Under the pieces are notes generated by a model. It was not told the origin of the DNA and ran no database searches. It worked only from the letters and a program-made list of their open reading frames with translations. Made by a program: the position numbers and the translations under genes. DNA of 64,000 nucleotides from Tenacibaculum lutimaris (GTDB taxonomy: Bacteria > Bacteroidota > Bacteroidia > Flavobacteriales > Flavobacteriaceae), in contig NZ_RAQM01000006.1 in assembly GCF_003610735.1 (NCBI RefSeq), forward strand, positions 394,274-458,273, written 5' to 3'. Below are positions 17,024 to 25,517 of the stretch, in pieces. Position 1 is the stretch's first letter. Each line of letters starts with the position of its first letter.

Positions 17024-18616
17024 AATTACAAAAACTTCATTTTGTACTACCCAGTTAGCCCTTAACTTAAGTTCTGTTCCGTAATAAATAATTTGCTCTG
17101 GTTGTTTACGTTCTAAGAAATTACCCGTATCCCACACACGGTTATTATTTTTATCAATAATAGCTCTTATAGCATATTCTTTGGGTTCTAACAGGGTAAA
17201 CTCTATTTTTTTTGATTCTGAAAGATACACTGTTTCTTTCACCTCATCTTTTACCAATAATTGAATAATTACTGGGTATGGTGTTTCCTTTTTAACATCT
17301 AATACTATACCTCCATAATCATCCACTGCACGAGTTGTAAACTTGTAATTTAACGTATCGTTGGTAGTTTCGTAAATATCTATAATTCCTTGCGGTAATC
17401 CTTTAAAAATGTAACCAAATTTAGGTTTCTTCTCAAACAAGATGGCTAGTTTGTTAATCGATTGCTTTTTTAATTCAAACGCTACCTCAACAGTATCTTT
17501 ATCTATTAAGGAAAACTTGGATTTATCAATAGAAACAATCGGGTTGTTCGTCTGAATAAACATTGTGTCTTTTAAATGTAAAACACTACCTACATTTGAT
17601 GACACTGATAAAGAGTCAATCTGTTTTTTTCTTAAAAAGACAGTAACTGTATCTTTAAAGTTTAGGTTATTTACAATAAAGTTTAGCGAATCTCTTTCAA
17701 TCGGGGTATACCAATAGTTTAGTGTATCCTTATCTTTTTCAAACTGAGAAAATGATTTAAAATCTTGTGGAACTTCAGAAAGTAGTTCAATATTCATATC
17801 ACTCTGCTTTCCTTCAAATCCAAATTGAATTTTTCCTTTAGTTACTTCTTTCCCTCTTTTAAATTCATACAGTTGAATTTCTTTAAAAAAACGAATTGGC
17901 TTGTTTATAATACTATCAGCAGGTAATGTAATCGTGTCTGTTACAAAACCTATTTTATCATTTTTACTACTAAAAATATAGTCGTTTGCTTGCTCTTTTA
18001 AAGCAAGCATTAAATATTTCCCTTCACGTAAATTACTAAACTCAAAGTTTGTAGAATCTAACGTACTGGTTACATAGTTTGGTTTTTGTTTGTAAATAAT
18101 TGAGTCGTTGTAAACACTGTCTAACTTATACAATAACACACTTACTTCCTTTACTTCTTTATTATCAAAAGCATCAGTAACAGATCCCTTTATTCTTAAC
18201 GAATCAATATAGCTCCCTGTAGAAAACACATACTTAAAACTCTCTAATTTGTTGTTTTCATTATTATCTTGAACTGCATTTCCGAAGTTAAACGTGTACG
18301 TTGTATTAGGCTGTAGAGTATCTAATATTTTTATATTGATATATTTGCTCGGAGTTCCTTGAGGAGTAATTAGTGGTGGATTTTTCATCGGAGGAGATAC
18401 CACTAATTGTTTTTGTAAATCTTTTAAAACAATATACTCATCGAAGTAAATACGAATATTATCTTCTTTAAAATGAATGGTTTCGTATGGCGGATTTGCA
18501 GTAACCATAATGGGTGCTGTTTCATCTTTTGGCCCTCCTTCGGGTCTTCCTTTACGTGCACAACTACTAATGATAAAAGCAAAAAGTGTTATTAAAATAA
18601 GATGTTTATTTTTCAC
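17018..18616 (-). CDS. Ig-like (SbsA/Big_5-type) domain lipoprotein
   Basis: 532 residues. The signal peptide ends in a lipobox with acylated Cys19 (FIISSC), so it is an outer-membrane or periplasmic lipoprotein. The mature start is a strongly basic, Gly/Pro-rich tail (ARKGRPEGGPKD) leading to an SbsA-like Ig domain at about 35-140 (PPYETIHFKEDNIRIYFDEYI, LQPNTTYTFNFG). The rest is beta-rich repeats typical of carboxypeptidase-regulatory-like folds and ends with NNNRVWDTGNF. This architecture is widespread in Bacteroidota without an assigned role. It has its own promoter. Confidence 0.8.
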   Translation of the reverse strand: MKNKHLILITLFAFIISSCARKGRPEGGPKDETAPIMVTANPPYETIHFKEDNIRIYFDEYIVLKDLQKQLVVSPPMKNPPLITPQGTPSKYINIKILDTLQPNTTYTFNFGNAVQDNNENNKLESFKYVFSTGSYIDSLRIKGSVTDAFDNKEVKEVSVLLYKLDSVYNDSIIYKQKPNYVTSTLDSTNFEFSNLREGKYLMLALKEQANDYIFSSKNDKIGFVTDTITLPADSIINKPIRFFKEIQLYEFKRGKEVTKGKIQFGFEGKQSDMNIELLSEVPQDFKSFSQFEKDKDTLNYWYTPIERDSLNFIVNNLNFKDTVTVFLRKKQIDSLSVSSNVGSVLHLKDTMFIQTNNPIVSIDKSKFSLIDKDTVEVAFELKKQSINKLAILFEKKPKFGYIFKGLPQGIIDIYETTNDTLNYKFTTRAVDDYGGIVLDVKKETPYPVIIQLLVKDEVKETVYLSESKKIEFTLLEPKEYAIRAIIDKNNNRVWDTGNFLERKQPEQIIYYGTELKLRANWVVQNEVFVIK

Positions 18617-18641
18617 AAACTGATGGTTTTAAATCCAATTT

Positions 18642-18649
18642 CAAAAGTA
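18642..18649 (-). promoter_or_regulatory. -7 element (TACTTTTG) for the Ig-like lipoprotein gene
   Basis: Perfect TAnnTTTG on the minus strand, 25 bases before the ATG at 18616. Confidence 0.5.
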
Positions 18650-18670
18650 GTAAATTAAGATGGAAAGTTA

Positions 18671-19363
18671 TTATGCTTTTTGAGTATACGCCATGGTAGC
18701 AACACTAATGGTTATGTTTTTCGTTTTTAATAATTCGTTTGCACAAGCTTCTATCGTTGCTCCAGTAGTAATCACATCATCAATCAATAAAACATGCTTA
18801 TTTTCAAAAATTGTTGTGTTTGCTAATTTGAATTTTGTTTTGCTGTCAGAAAAACGTTCAAACCGCTGCTTTAATGTTTGTGTTTTAGTTGTTGAGTATC
18901 TAATAAGCACGTTTGATTTATATTCAACACCAAGAATTTTGCTTAATGTTTCTCCAAACAACGTTACTTGATTATAACCTCTCTTCCTCTGTTTTTTAGG
19001 ATGTAGTGGAACAGGGACAATATAATCTATGCCCTTAAAAACATTGGCTTCTACTAAATTATATCCAAACCACTCACCTATGAACCCTCCTATTTGTGGT
19101 TGATTTTTATATTTTAATTGATGAATTATTTTTTGTGTAATTCCATCTTTTTGATAATATAAAAACGAACGTACATCTTCTATAGGAACTCTACCATAAA
19201 AAGTTGACATTAATGTAACATTTATATGCTCATTATCGTCTATAATTGGTAGATCATTTTTACAAAATGTACAAAGAAATTTTTCATTTTGAAGTAATGC
19301 TATTTCACAATTTATACATAAATTGGGATAGAATACATAAAATATGTCTTTTAAAAATTGCAT
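18671..19363 (-). CDS. ComF family phosphoribosyltransferase-fold protein
   Basis: 230 residues. A zinc-ribbon with four cysteines (Cys16, Cys19, Cys31, Cys34) opens the protein. A type I phosphoribosyltransferase domain follows, with HPKKQRKRGYNQ (121-132) and the PRPP loop VLLIDDVITTGAT (191-203). ComF/GntX proteins are required for uptake and processing of single-stranded DNA in natural transformation in several bacteria; the enzymatic reaction is not settled. It is divergent from the methyltransferase gene, with about 53 bases between the preferred starts. Confidence 0.93.
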   Translation of the reverse strand: MQFLKDIFYVFYPNLCINCEIALLQNEKFLCTFCKNDLPIIDDNEHINVTLMSTFYGRVPIEDVRSFLYYQKDGITQKIIHQLKYKNQPQIGGFIGEWFGYNLVEANVFKGIDYIVPVPLHPKKQRKRGYNQVTLFGETLSKILGVEYKSNVLIRYSTTKTQTLKQRFERFSDSKTKFKLANTTIFENKHVLLIDDVITTGATIEACANELLKTKNITISVATMAYTQKA

Positions 19364-19416
19364 CTTTACAAGCCTTTTTTAACAGAAAGATACAAAAAGT
19401 AACAGAAAACGATATT

Positions 19417-19977
19417 TTGAGCACTAAATTTAATTTTTTTAAAGAAGCAGTAAAAAACTACAAAACATCAGGTACGATTATTCCTAGCTCAAGGTATTTG
19501 GCTAATAAAATGCTAAAAGAGATTGATTTTACTACTGCGAAAGTAATTGTAGAACTAGGCCCTGGTAATGGAGCTATAACTCATCATATTTTAAACAAAA
19601 TAAACTCCAATACTATATTAATTTGTTTTGAAATTAATGATGCTTTTTATCAAGAGTTACAAAAGATAAAACACCCTCAACTAATAGTTCTAAAAGCTTC
19701 TGCTGAAAAAATTAAAACTGAACTTGAAAAGTTAGGCTACACTAAAGCAGATTATATTATTTCTAGTTTGCCCTTAACTATTATTCCGAAAGAAATTTCT
19801 CATGCTATTTTAGTTAAGAATTATAATTTTCTTGCCACCAACGGAGCTTTTATTCAATACCAATACAGTTTAACTTATTACAAGAAATTAAAAGATGTTT
19901 TTGGTAACGATATTGACCTAAGTTTTGAACCTTTAAACTTTCCACCTGCATTTATTTACAAATGTGTTAAAAAATAA
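19417..19977 (+). CDS. SAM-dependent methyltransferase, RsmA/phospholipid N-methyltransferase-like
   Basis: 186 residues from the TTG at 19417. The open frame extends up to 19246, but those 57 codons lie antisense over the comF N-terminus and look non-native. From TTG the protein begins STKFNFFKEAVKNYK, which fits family N-termini as I remember them. Motif I for SAM is VELGPGNGAIT (45-55), and SSLPL stands where adenine-methylating enzymes have N-P-P-Y/F. It resembles PmtA-type phospholipid N-methyltransferases and KsgA relatives. A true RsmA is present separately at 33547, so a lipid or other small acceptor is favoured. Confidence 0.75.
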   Translation: MSTKFNFFKEAVKNYKTSGTIIPSSRYLANKMLKEIDFTTAKVIVELGPGNGAITHHILNKINSNTILICFEINDAFYQELQKIKHPQLIVLKASAEKIKTELEKLGYTKADYIISSLPLTIIPKEISHAILVKNYNFLATNGAFIQYQYSLTYYKKLKDVFGNDIDLSFEPLNFPPAFIYKCVKK

Positions 19978-20023
19978 ATAGTATATTAGCACAAAACACA
20001 ATTATGCATCATCCCCACTAAAA

Positions 20024-20926
20024 ATGATGATCCCTTCAAAAATAAAAAACAATGGCTTTGCTGCCTTTTTGATTCTATTAGTGGTTGTTATAGGAGTTCT
20101 TTCCTATCAAAACGCTAGAGATTATTCTGAATTAAAAGCCGTTTTCGAATTAGATAAAGAAGAATTAGAGCAAGAACTTACTACTATTATAGAAGACTAC
20201 AAGCAAGCTAGTTATAAGAAAAATGAATATTCTTTAAGGTTAAAAGACGAATTAGAAAAAGTTGTTCAACTAAGAGATTCTGTTAAAAACTTAAAAGAAG
20301 CAGATTACAGATTTATACGATACTATAGAAAAAGAACAAAAATTCTTATAGAAGAAAACCATAAGCTTTTTGAAAAAATAAACTACCTCAGTAGCATAAA
20401 CGATGAGTTGCTTTCAAAAAATGATAGTGTTAATCAAGCATTACTTTTTAAAGAACACCAAAACACAAAACTATTTAGTATAAATAATCAGCTAAACAAA
20501 GAACGTCAAGTTTTAAAAGAAAAAGTCGCCATTGCTGAAGTTATCGAAATATCTACAATTAAAGCTGAAGCTCTTAAAAAACGGAAAAATGGAAAATATA
20601 CTTCTACAACAAGATCAGAAAAAGTAAATGCTTTTAAAATAGAGTTCGATTTGTTAGAAAATAAAGTAGCATCACCAGGACCTAAAGAAGTGCATATTCA
20701 AATTACTGATAATAACAATAATGTTGTTGCTCCTATAAAAGAACCATGTTCACATAACAGTAAAAAGATACAATGTAGTGATGTTTTTATAACCGATTAT
20801 AACAATAGCCAAATATCAATAGTATCATTTGTAAATATAAATAACAAAATTAATGCTGGTGTGTACCACATTAATACCTTTGTAAATAATATTAATGTAG
20901 GCAACAATTCATTAGCTTTAAAATAA
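20024..20926 (+). CDS. Membrane-anchored coiled-coil protein with C-terminal beta domain, paralogue 1
   Basis: 300 residues, function unrecognised. One membrane helix (about 12-29) is followed by a long coiled coil, roughly 35-175, rich in Glu/Lys/Leu heptads (ELEQELTTIIEDYKQA, LKDELEKVVQLRDSVKNL). A linker with Ser/Thr/Arg (KYTSTTRSEKVNAF) leads to a C-terminal domain of about 100 residues with beta-strand patterning (FKIEFDLLEN, EVHIQITDNNNNVVAP). The same layout recurs in the next gene. It probably projects into the periplasm. A -7-like element (TATATTAG, about 19981) lies upstream. Confidence 0.75.
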   Translation: MMIPSKIKNNGFAAFLILLVVVIGVLSYQNARDYSELKAVFELDKEELEQELTTIIEDYKQASYKKNEYSLRLKDELEKVVQLRDSVKNLKEADYRFIRYYRKRTKILIEENHKLFEKINYLSSINDELLSKNDSVNQALLFKEHQNTKLFSINNQLNKERQVLKEKVAIAEVIEISTIKAEALKKRKNGKYTSTTRSEKVNAFKIEFDLLENKVASPGPKEVHIQITDNNNNVVAPIKEPCSHNSKKIQCSDVFITDYNNSQISIVSFVNINNKINAGVYHINTFVNNINVGNNSLALK

Positions 20927-20985
20927 AAAAATTAACCTCAAAATAGATAGAAAATACATAATATAAATTCAATTCCCCTAAAATC

Positions 20986-21864
20986 ATGACTCATCAAAAA
21001 ATGAAGAATACGCTAATTATTATATTAGCTATCCTAACTCTTTTCCTAATTTTTTATGCTCAACAAAAATCAAGCGAAAACAAAACACTTAACAACATTT
21101 TCTTAGAAGAAAAAGCCGATTTACAGCAAGATCTTGACGAAATGATTAAAGATTATACAGATGTTGTTGTAGGTAAAAAACGTTTAGCTGATAGATTAGA
21201 AATAGAGCTAACAAAAATGAAAAGTTTAAGAGACTCTATTAAAGATTTAAAATCTGACAATTTCAATTTAATCCGAAAATACCGAAGAAGAATTGCAACC
21301 CTAGAGCGCGAAAACAAAAAGTTATTTATTCAAATAGATTCTTTAAACAGTGCTAACGAAGCCTTAACTCAAGAAAATGTTATTGCTAATGAAATTTTAC
21401 AACAAAAAGATAGTGTAAATGAAAATTTAGCAGAAAAAAATAAAGAACTAGAAGCTAAAGTAGCTATTGGAGGTATTATTAAAACAAGTCCTGTTAAAGC
21501 AGTTGCAATGAAAGAACGTAGTAGCGGAAAACTTACCTCAACCTCTAGATCTAATAGAACTGATGCCTTTCGAATAAATTTTGATTTATTAGAAAACCCT
21601 ATCACTTCTGCTGGAGAAAAAAGAGTATACATTCAAATTACTGATGAAAACAAAAATGTAATTGCTCCGAAAGGAAAATTTAGTTTAAAAACTGGTGTTA
21701 AAATTCAATACACCGATTCACTCGAAGTAAATTACGATAACAATCGCTTAAGCTTAGTTTCTTTAGTATTGGTTAATCGTGACGATATTAAAAAAGGTAC
21801 TTACGTTATAAGTGCATTTGTAGACGGAGTATACTCTGGAAACACTAAAATCAAGCTTAAATAA
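20986..21864 (+). CDS. Membrane-anchored coiled-coil protein with C-terminal beta domain, paralogue 2
   Basis: 292 residues, a tandem paralogue of the gene 59 bases upstream. It shares the single N-terminal helix (about 7-23), the coiled coil with LRDSIKDLKSDNFNLIRKYRRR, the Ser/Thr linker (KLTSTSRSNRTDAF) and the C-terminal beta domain (RINFDLLENPITSAGEKRVYIQITDENKNVIAP). Paralogue 1 has Cys residues in the last domain (EPCSHNSKKIQCSDV) that this copy lacks. The start could be Met6. Function unknown; the shape suggests a periplasmic spacer or sensor. The terminator at 21892 closes the pair. Confidence 0.75.
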   Translation: MTHQKMKNTLIIILAILTLFLIFYAQQKSSENKTLNNIFLEEKADLQQDLDEMIKDYTDVVVGKKRLADRLEIELTKMKSLRDSIKDLKSDNFNLIRKYRRRIATLERENKKLFIQIDSLNSANEALTQENVIANEILQQKDSVNENLAEKNKELEAKVAIGGIIKTSPVKAVAMKERSSGKLTSTSRSNRTDAFRINFDLLENPITSAGEKRVYIQITDENKNVIAPKGKFSLKTGVKIQYTDSLEVNYDNNRLSLVSLVLVNRDDIKKGTYVISAFVDGVYSGNTKIKLK

Positions 21865-21891
21865 AACAATAATTACTTACAATATTTTAAC

Positions 21892-21927
21892 AAAAGTGAA
21901 GAGTTAACTAAATTCTTCACTTTTTTC
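21892..21927 (+). terminator. Terminator after the coiled-coil pair
   Basis: AAAAGTGAAGA and TCTTCACTTTT form the stem around a short AT-rich loop, followed by T-rich sequence. Confidence 0.75.
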
Positions 21928-21959
21928 TTTTTCAATACCCTAAGTTCAAATCCTTATTC

Positions 21960-21967
21960 TATTTTTG
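21960..21967 (+). promoter_or_regulatory. -7 element (TATTTTTG) four bases before the glyS ATG
   Basis: Perfect TAnnTTTG, then CAAT, then the ATG at 21972. With transcription normally starting a few bases after the element, the mRNA should be leaderless or nearly so. Confidence 0.65.
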
Positions 21968-21971
21968 CAAT

Positions 21972-23519
21972 ATGGCAAAACAAGAAGATCAATTTAAAAA
22001 AGTTTTATCGCACGCTAAAGAATATGGTTATGTATTCCAATCATCTGAAATTTATGACGGATTAAGTGCGGTATATGATTATGCTCAAAACGGAGTAGAG
22101 TTAAAGAAAAATATTCGAAACTATTGGTGGAAAGCAATGGTGCAAATGCATGAAAATATTGTAGGTATTGATGCTTCAATATTAATGCATCCAACTACTT
22201 GGAAAGCTTCTGGTCACGTCGATGCTTTTAACGATCCATTAATTGACAATAAAGACTCAAAAAAACGATATAGAGCTGATGTTTTAGTAGAAGATTACTG
22301 TGCTAAAATTGAAGCTAAAATTGATAAAGAAGTAGCCAAGGCTGCAAAACGTTTTGGTGATGCTTTCAACAAAGAAGAGTTTATATCAACAAACGGAAGA
22401 GTTTTAGGTTATCAAGAAAAAATTGACACTATTCTTAGCCGATTAGCTAAATCATTAGAAAATGAAGATTTAGCTGATGTAAAAGCCTTAATTGAAGAGT
22501 TAGAAATTGCTGATCCGTTAACTGGTTCTAAAAACTGGACAGAAGTAAAGCAATTCAACTTAATGTTTGGCACTCAATTAGGAGCTTCTGCAGATAGCGC
22601 TATGCAAGTATATTTACGTCCTGAAACGGCTCAAGGAATTTTTGTAAATTTCTTAAACGTACAAAAAACTGGACGTATGAAAATTCCTTTCGGAATTGCA
22701 CAAACAGGTAAAGCCTTCCGTAACGAAATTGTTGCACGTCAGTTTATATTTAGAATGCGTGAATTTGAGCAAATGGAAATGCAGTTTTTTGTAAAACCAG
22801 GAACTCAAAAAGAATGGTACGAAAAATGGAAAGAAACACGTTTAAAATGGCATTTGTCATTAGGAATGGGTGCTGACAACTATCGCTTTCATGACCATGA
22901 AAAATTAGCGCATTATGCCGATGCTGCTGCTGATATTGAGTTTAAATTTCCATTCGGATTTAAAGAATTAGAAGGAATTCACTCGCGTACCGACTTTGAT
23001 TTAAAAGCACATGAAGAATTTTCTGGAAAGAAATTACAATATTTTGATCCTGAAGAAAACAAAAACTATGTACCATACGTAGTAGAAACTTCTATCGGTT
23101 TAGACAGAATGTTCTTAGCTGTTTTCTCTAACTCTTTACAAGAAGAAGAATTAGAAAACGGTACTACTAGAACAGTATTAAAATTACCTGCTGTTTTAGC
23201 ACCGACTAAAGCGGCTATTTTACCATTAGTTAAAAAAGACGGATTACCAGAAATAGCTCGTAAAATTGTAGATGATTTAAAATGGGATTTCAATGTTTCT
23301 TATGATGACAAAGACGCTGTAGGTAGAAGATATCGTCGTCAAGATGCTGCAGGAACTCCTTTCTGTATTACTGTTGATCATGACACTTTAGAAGACAATA
23401 CTGTTACTATTCGTCATAGAGATACAATGGAGCAAAAACGTGTTAAAATAGAAGAATTAAGCAACATTATTAATCAAGAGGTAAATGTACGTTCTTGGTT
23501 ACAAAAAATGGAAGTATAG
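21972..23519 (+). CDS. glyS: Glycine--tRNA ligase, single-chain alpha2 type
   Basis: Charges tRNA-Gly. 515 residues, the class II homodimeric form also found in archaea, eukaryotes and Thermus, not the alpha2beta2 GlyQ/GlyS form of E. coli. Visible are LMHPTTWKASGHVDAFND near the N-terminus, the motif 2 region GKAFRNEIVARQFIFRMREFEQMEMQ, motif 3 (YVVETSIGLDRMFLAVF), and the anticodon-binding domain from about residue 400 (LAPTKAAILPL, VGRRYRRQDAAGTPFCITVD). Own promoter and terminator. Confidence 0.97.
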   Translation: MAKQEDQFKKVLSHAKEYGYVFQSSEIYDGLSAVYDYAQNGVELKKNIRNYWWKAMVQMHENIVGIDASILMHPTTWKASGHVDAFNDPLIDNKDSKKRYRADVLVEDYCAKIEAKIDKEVAKAAKRFGDAFNKEEFISTNGRVLGYQEKIDTILSRLAKSLENEDLADVKALIEELEIADPLTGSKNWTEVKQFNLMFGTQLGASADSAMQVYLRPETAQGIFVNFLNVQKTGRMKIPFGIAQTGKAFRNEIVARQFIFRMREFEQMEMQFFVKPGTQKEWYEKWKETRLKWHLSLGMGADNYRFHDHEKLAHYADAAADIEFKFPFGFKELEGIHSRTDFDLKAHEEFSGKKLQYFDPEENKNYVPYVVETSIGLDRMFLAVFSNSLQEEELENGTTRTVLKLPAVLAPTKAAILPLVKKDGLPEIARKIVDDLKWDFNVSYDDKDAVGRRYRRQDAAGTPFCITVDHDTLEDNTVTIRHRDTMEQKRVKIEELSNIINQEVNVRSWLQKMEV

Positions 23520-23538
23520 TCTTTTAAAACTATAAAAC

Positions 23539-23570
23539 AAAAATCCTAAGCCTAACCGTTTAGGATTTTT
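23539..23570 (+). terminator. Terminator after glyS
   Basis: AAATCCTAA (23541-23549) pairs with TTAGGATTT (23560-23568), followed by T. The -7 element of the next small gene begins at its end. Confidence 0.8.
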
Positions 23571-23577
23571 ATTTTTG
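23570..23577 (+). promoter_or_regulatory. -7 element (TATTTTTG) for the small membrane gene at 23610
   Basis: Perfect TAnnTTTG, 32 bases before the ATG, abutting the glyS terminator T-run. Confidence 0.45.
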
Positions 23578-23609
23578 CATTAGAAAACTATTTCAAACGA
23601 AAAGAACAG

Positions 23610-23837
23610 ATGAAAACATTACTTAAAATATTATTTGTCATTTTTTTACTATGGATAATTGTTGGAGCCTACCTTTTAAACACTGAACACCCCAAAGGTC
23701 AAGTTGTAATGGGCTTAGGCGTTTTATACATGTCTTTTGTATTAATGCCTATATTTATATACTATAGATACAAAGATGGTAAGTATAAAAAATACATTAT
23801 TAATTCTGATAAGAACAAAAAAAAAGCTGAGGATTAA
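23610..23837 (+). CDS. Small two-helix membrane protein, function unknown
   Basis: 75 residues. Two membrane segments (about 5-24 and 32-52) and a basic, hydrophilic tail of about 22 residues (YRYKDGKYKKYI, then KNKKKAED), so both ends are probably cytoplasmic. Not recognised beyond this. The ATG has a plausible promoter upstream, and its last codons and stop are part of a perfect palindromic terminator, which supports a real, self-contained gene. Confidence 0.65.
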   Translation: MKTLLKILFVIFLLWIIVGAYLLNTEHPKGQVVMGLGVLYMSFVLMPIFIYYRYKDGKYKKYIINSDKNKKKAED

Positions 23838-23850
23838 TCCTCAGCTTTTT
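23821..23850. terminator. Perfect 30-bp palindromic terminator overlapping a stop codon
   Basis: AAAAAGCTGAGGATT (23821-23835) is followed directly by its exact reverse complement (23836-23850). The TAA of the small membrane gene lies at the centre (23835-23837). It serves this gene and the convergent GDSL gene. Confidence 0.85.
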
Positions 23851-23868
23851 CATTTATACAATTTCTTT

Positions 23869-25506
23869 TTATTGTAACATAGGTGAGTAGTTTGTTGGGT
23901 AATCTACTGCTTTTGCTAAACCATCTTTAGCATCTTTAAAATTAGAACCATATGTTTTATCAATAGCTAATAACATTTGGTTAGCCATTAAGGCATATCC
24001 TCTAGCAGTTAAATGAATTCCATCTAAACTCACTAAACCTCCAGTTGCTAAACTCGTATTTAAGTTATAGTCTCCAAACTCTAAACCTGTAGTTGAAGCT
24101 TTTTCTAAAAGGGCTTTCAAATCAACAAAAGCCAATCCCTTTGCTTCCGCCATTGCTTTTATTGTAGCATTGTATCCATCTGTAGCTGTTTTGATTTCTG
24201 CTTGTTCTTGTGGAGTTAATACCCACTTATCTCCAAGAGGCAGAGAAATACCTTCTACAGAAAACATTCCCGCTAACTGTTGTGGTAAACCTTGAGACAT
24301 TAAAAAACCAACTGAATCAGTATTAACCTCACCTATTATAGCACTACTTGGTAACACTAATAAATCTGCTTCTGTTGCTTGTCTTGCTTGCCCATAATAA
24401 GCTCCTAACAATCCTGCAACTTTTTGCAAAGTAGTATTATCTGTTGGTAAGCCAAAGCTTGCTACAAAAGAAGGAAAAGTAGGACTCCCTAAAAAAACCT
24501 GTATCATTTCTTCTCCAATATATGGTAAAGACTCATCTTTAATAACTACTGCACTCGCTGCATCTGTTGCAAAAACTATTGAACGCTCTGATACCCCTAA
24601 GAATTCGAAAGCTCCATTAATTGCTCCAAAAACATTATTTAACACTGGTATCTGCGCTGCAAATTCTTCATTTGAAGGGTCTAATGGTGCGTAAGGCACA
24701 GTTGTAAAATGTGGTAATGTTGTAATATAAGGTAAATTTGCTACTACTCCTTTAGCATCTGAAGTTGGTGCTAAAGTATTAATAATAGCGCCAAATACTT
24801 GCTCGAAAACTGGTTGCGGAGTGATTTCTCCAGCAGCACCTCCTGCAACAGCATAATCTAACACATCATTCCCCCCTATTTCAGATAAAGTGAAAAAAGT
24901 TGGTTGTTTAGATGCTATTTCAGCTAATAAAGTAGATTGAGCAGGACTCATTCTAACAAAATAAGGATTCGCTGTAGCTGGTTCTACCTGTAACCCAGCA
25001 GAGCTACCATAACCTGGGGCTAAAAAGTGAAAACTTTTTACTCCTGGAATTCCATAGTTACTAAAACTTGTTGCATTTGTTGCTGGATAACCCGCTATAG
25101 TTGTTGGTGTTTTATCAAGCCCTGTTGGTAACCCTGTTGTAGCATCAAAATAATATCTTGGATCTAAAACAACTTCACCTGTTACTGGATGAATCATTCC
25201 ACCAACATTGTCTTCCATTAAAGGCTGGTTAAAATCTCCACCTCCTACCATAGCAAATTTGCTTGCTAAAATATTTGGAAAAGAATGTTGTTGCCCAATC
25301 TTGAACAAAGCTCCGTCTGAATACCCAGCTGTAAAAGAACCTCCCACTGCGATATAATTAGAAAAATCTACACTTCCCGCACTTAGAGCTATATTATTTT
25401 CTACTTCTGCTTCTGCTTTAATTTCTGGTAAGGTATTATCTACATCACAGGCAGCAAAACCTAAAAATAACGCAGATAAAAAAGTATATTTTATTGTGTT
25501 TTTCAT
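23869..25506 (-). CDS. SGNH/GDSL-family hydrolase lipoprotein
   Basis: 545 residues from the ATG at 25506; the longer frame starting at 25536 would place ten residues before the signal peptide and overlap the upstream gene. The signal peptide ends at lipobox LGFAAC (Cys20). The GDSL block I reads AVGGSFTAGYSDG with nucleophile Ser57. A block III-like IGGND occurs mid-protein, and block V DGIHLTARGY with the catalytic Asp/His pair is near the C-terminus. Residues +2 to +5 after the acylated Cys are DVDN, an acidic start. Probably an outer-membrane esterase or lipase. It lies 11 bases downstream of the TonB-dependent receptor and is likely co-transcribed, so the receptor may import what it releases. 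Confidence 0.87.
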   Translation of the reverse strand: MKNTIKYTFLSALFLGFAACDVDNTLPEIKAEAEVENNIALSAGSVDFSNYIAVGGSFTAGYSDGALFKIGQQHSFPNILASKFAMVGGGDFNQPLMEDNVGGMIHPVTGEVVLDPRYYFDATTGLPTGLDKTPTTIAGYPATNATSFSNYGIPGVKSFHFLAPGYGSSAGLQVEPATANPYFVRMSPAQSTLLAEIASKQPTFFTLSEIGGNDVLDYAVAGGAAGEITPQPVFEQVFGAIINTLAPTSDAKGVVANLPYITTLPHFTTVPYAPLDPSNEEFAAQIPVLNNVFGAINGAFEFLGVSERSIVFATDAASAVVIKDESLPYIGEEMIQVFLGSPTFPSFVASFGLPTDNTTLQKVAGLLGAYYGQARQATEADLLVLPSSAIIGEVNTDSVGFLMSQGLPQQLAGMFSVEGISLPLGDKWVLTPQEQAEIKTATDGYNATIKAMAEAKGLAFVDLKALLEKASTTGLEFGDYNLNTSLATGGLVSLDGIHLTARGYALMANQMLLAIDKTYGSNFKDAKDGLAKAVDYPTNYSPMLQ

Positions 25507-25517
25507 TGTTTCTTTTT

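Noticed and set aside
19246-19416. N-terminal 57-codon extension of the methyltransferase frame
   Set aside because: It is antisense over the start of comF, has no similarity to the family and no promoter; the TTG at 19417 gives the expected N-terminus.
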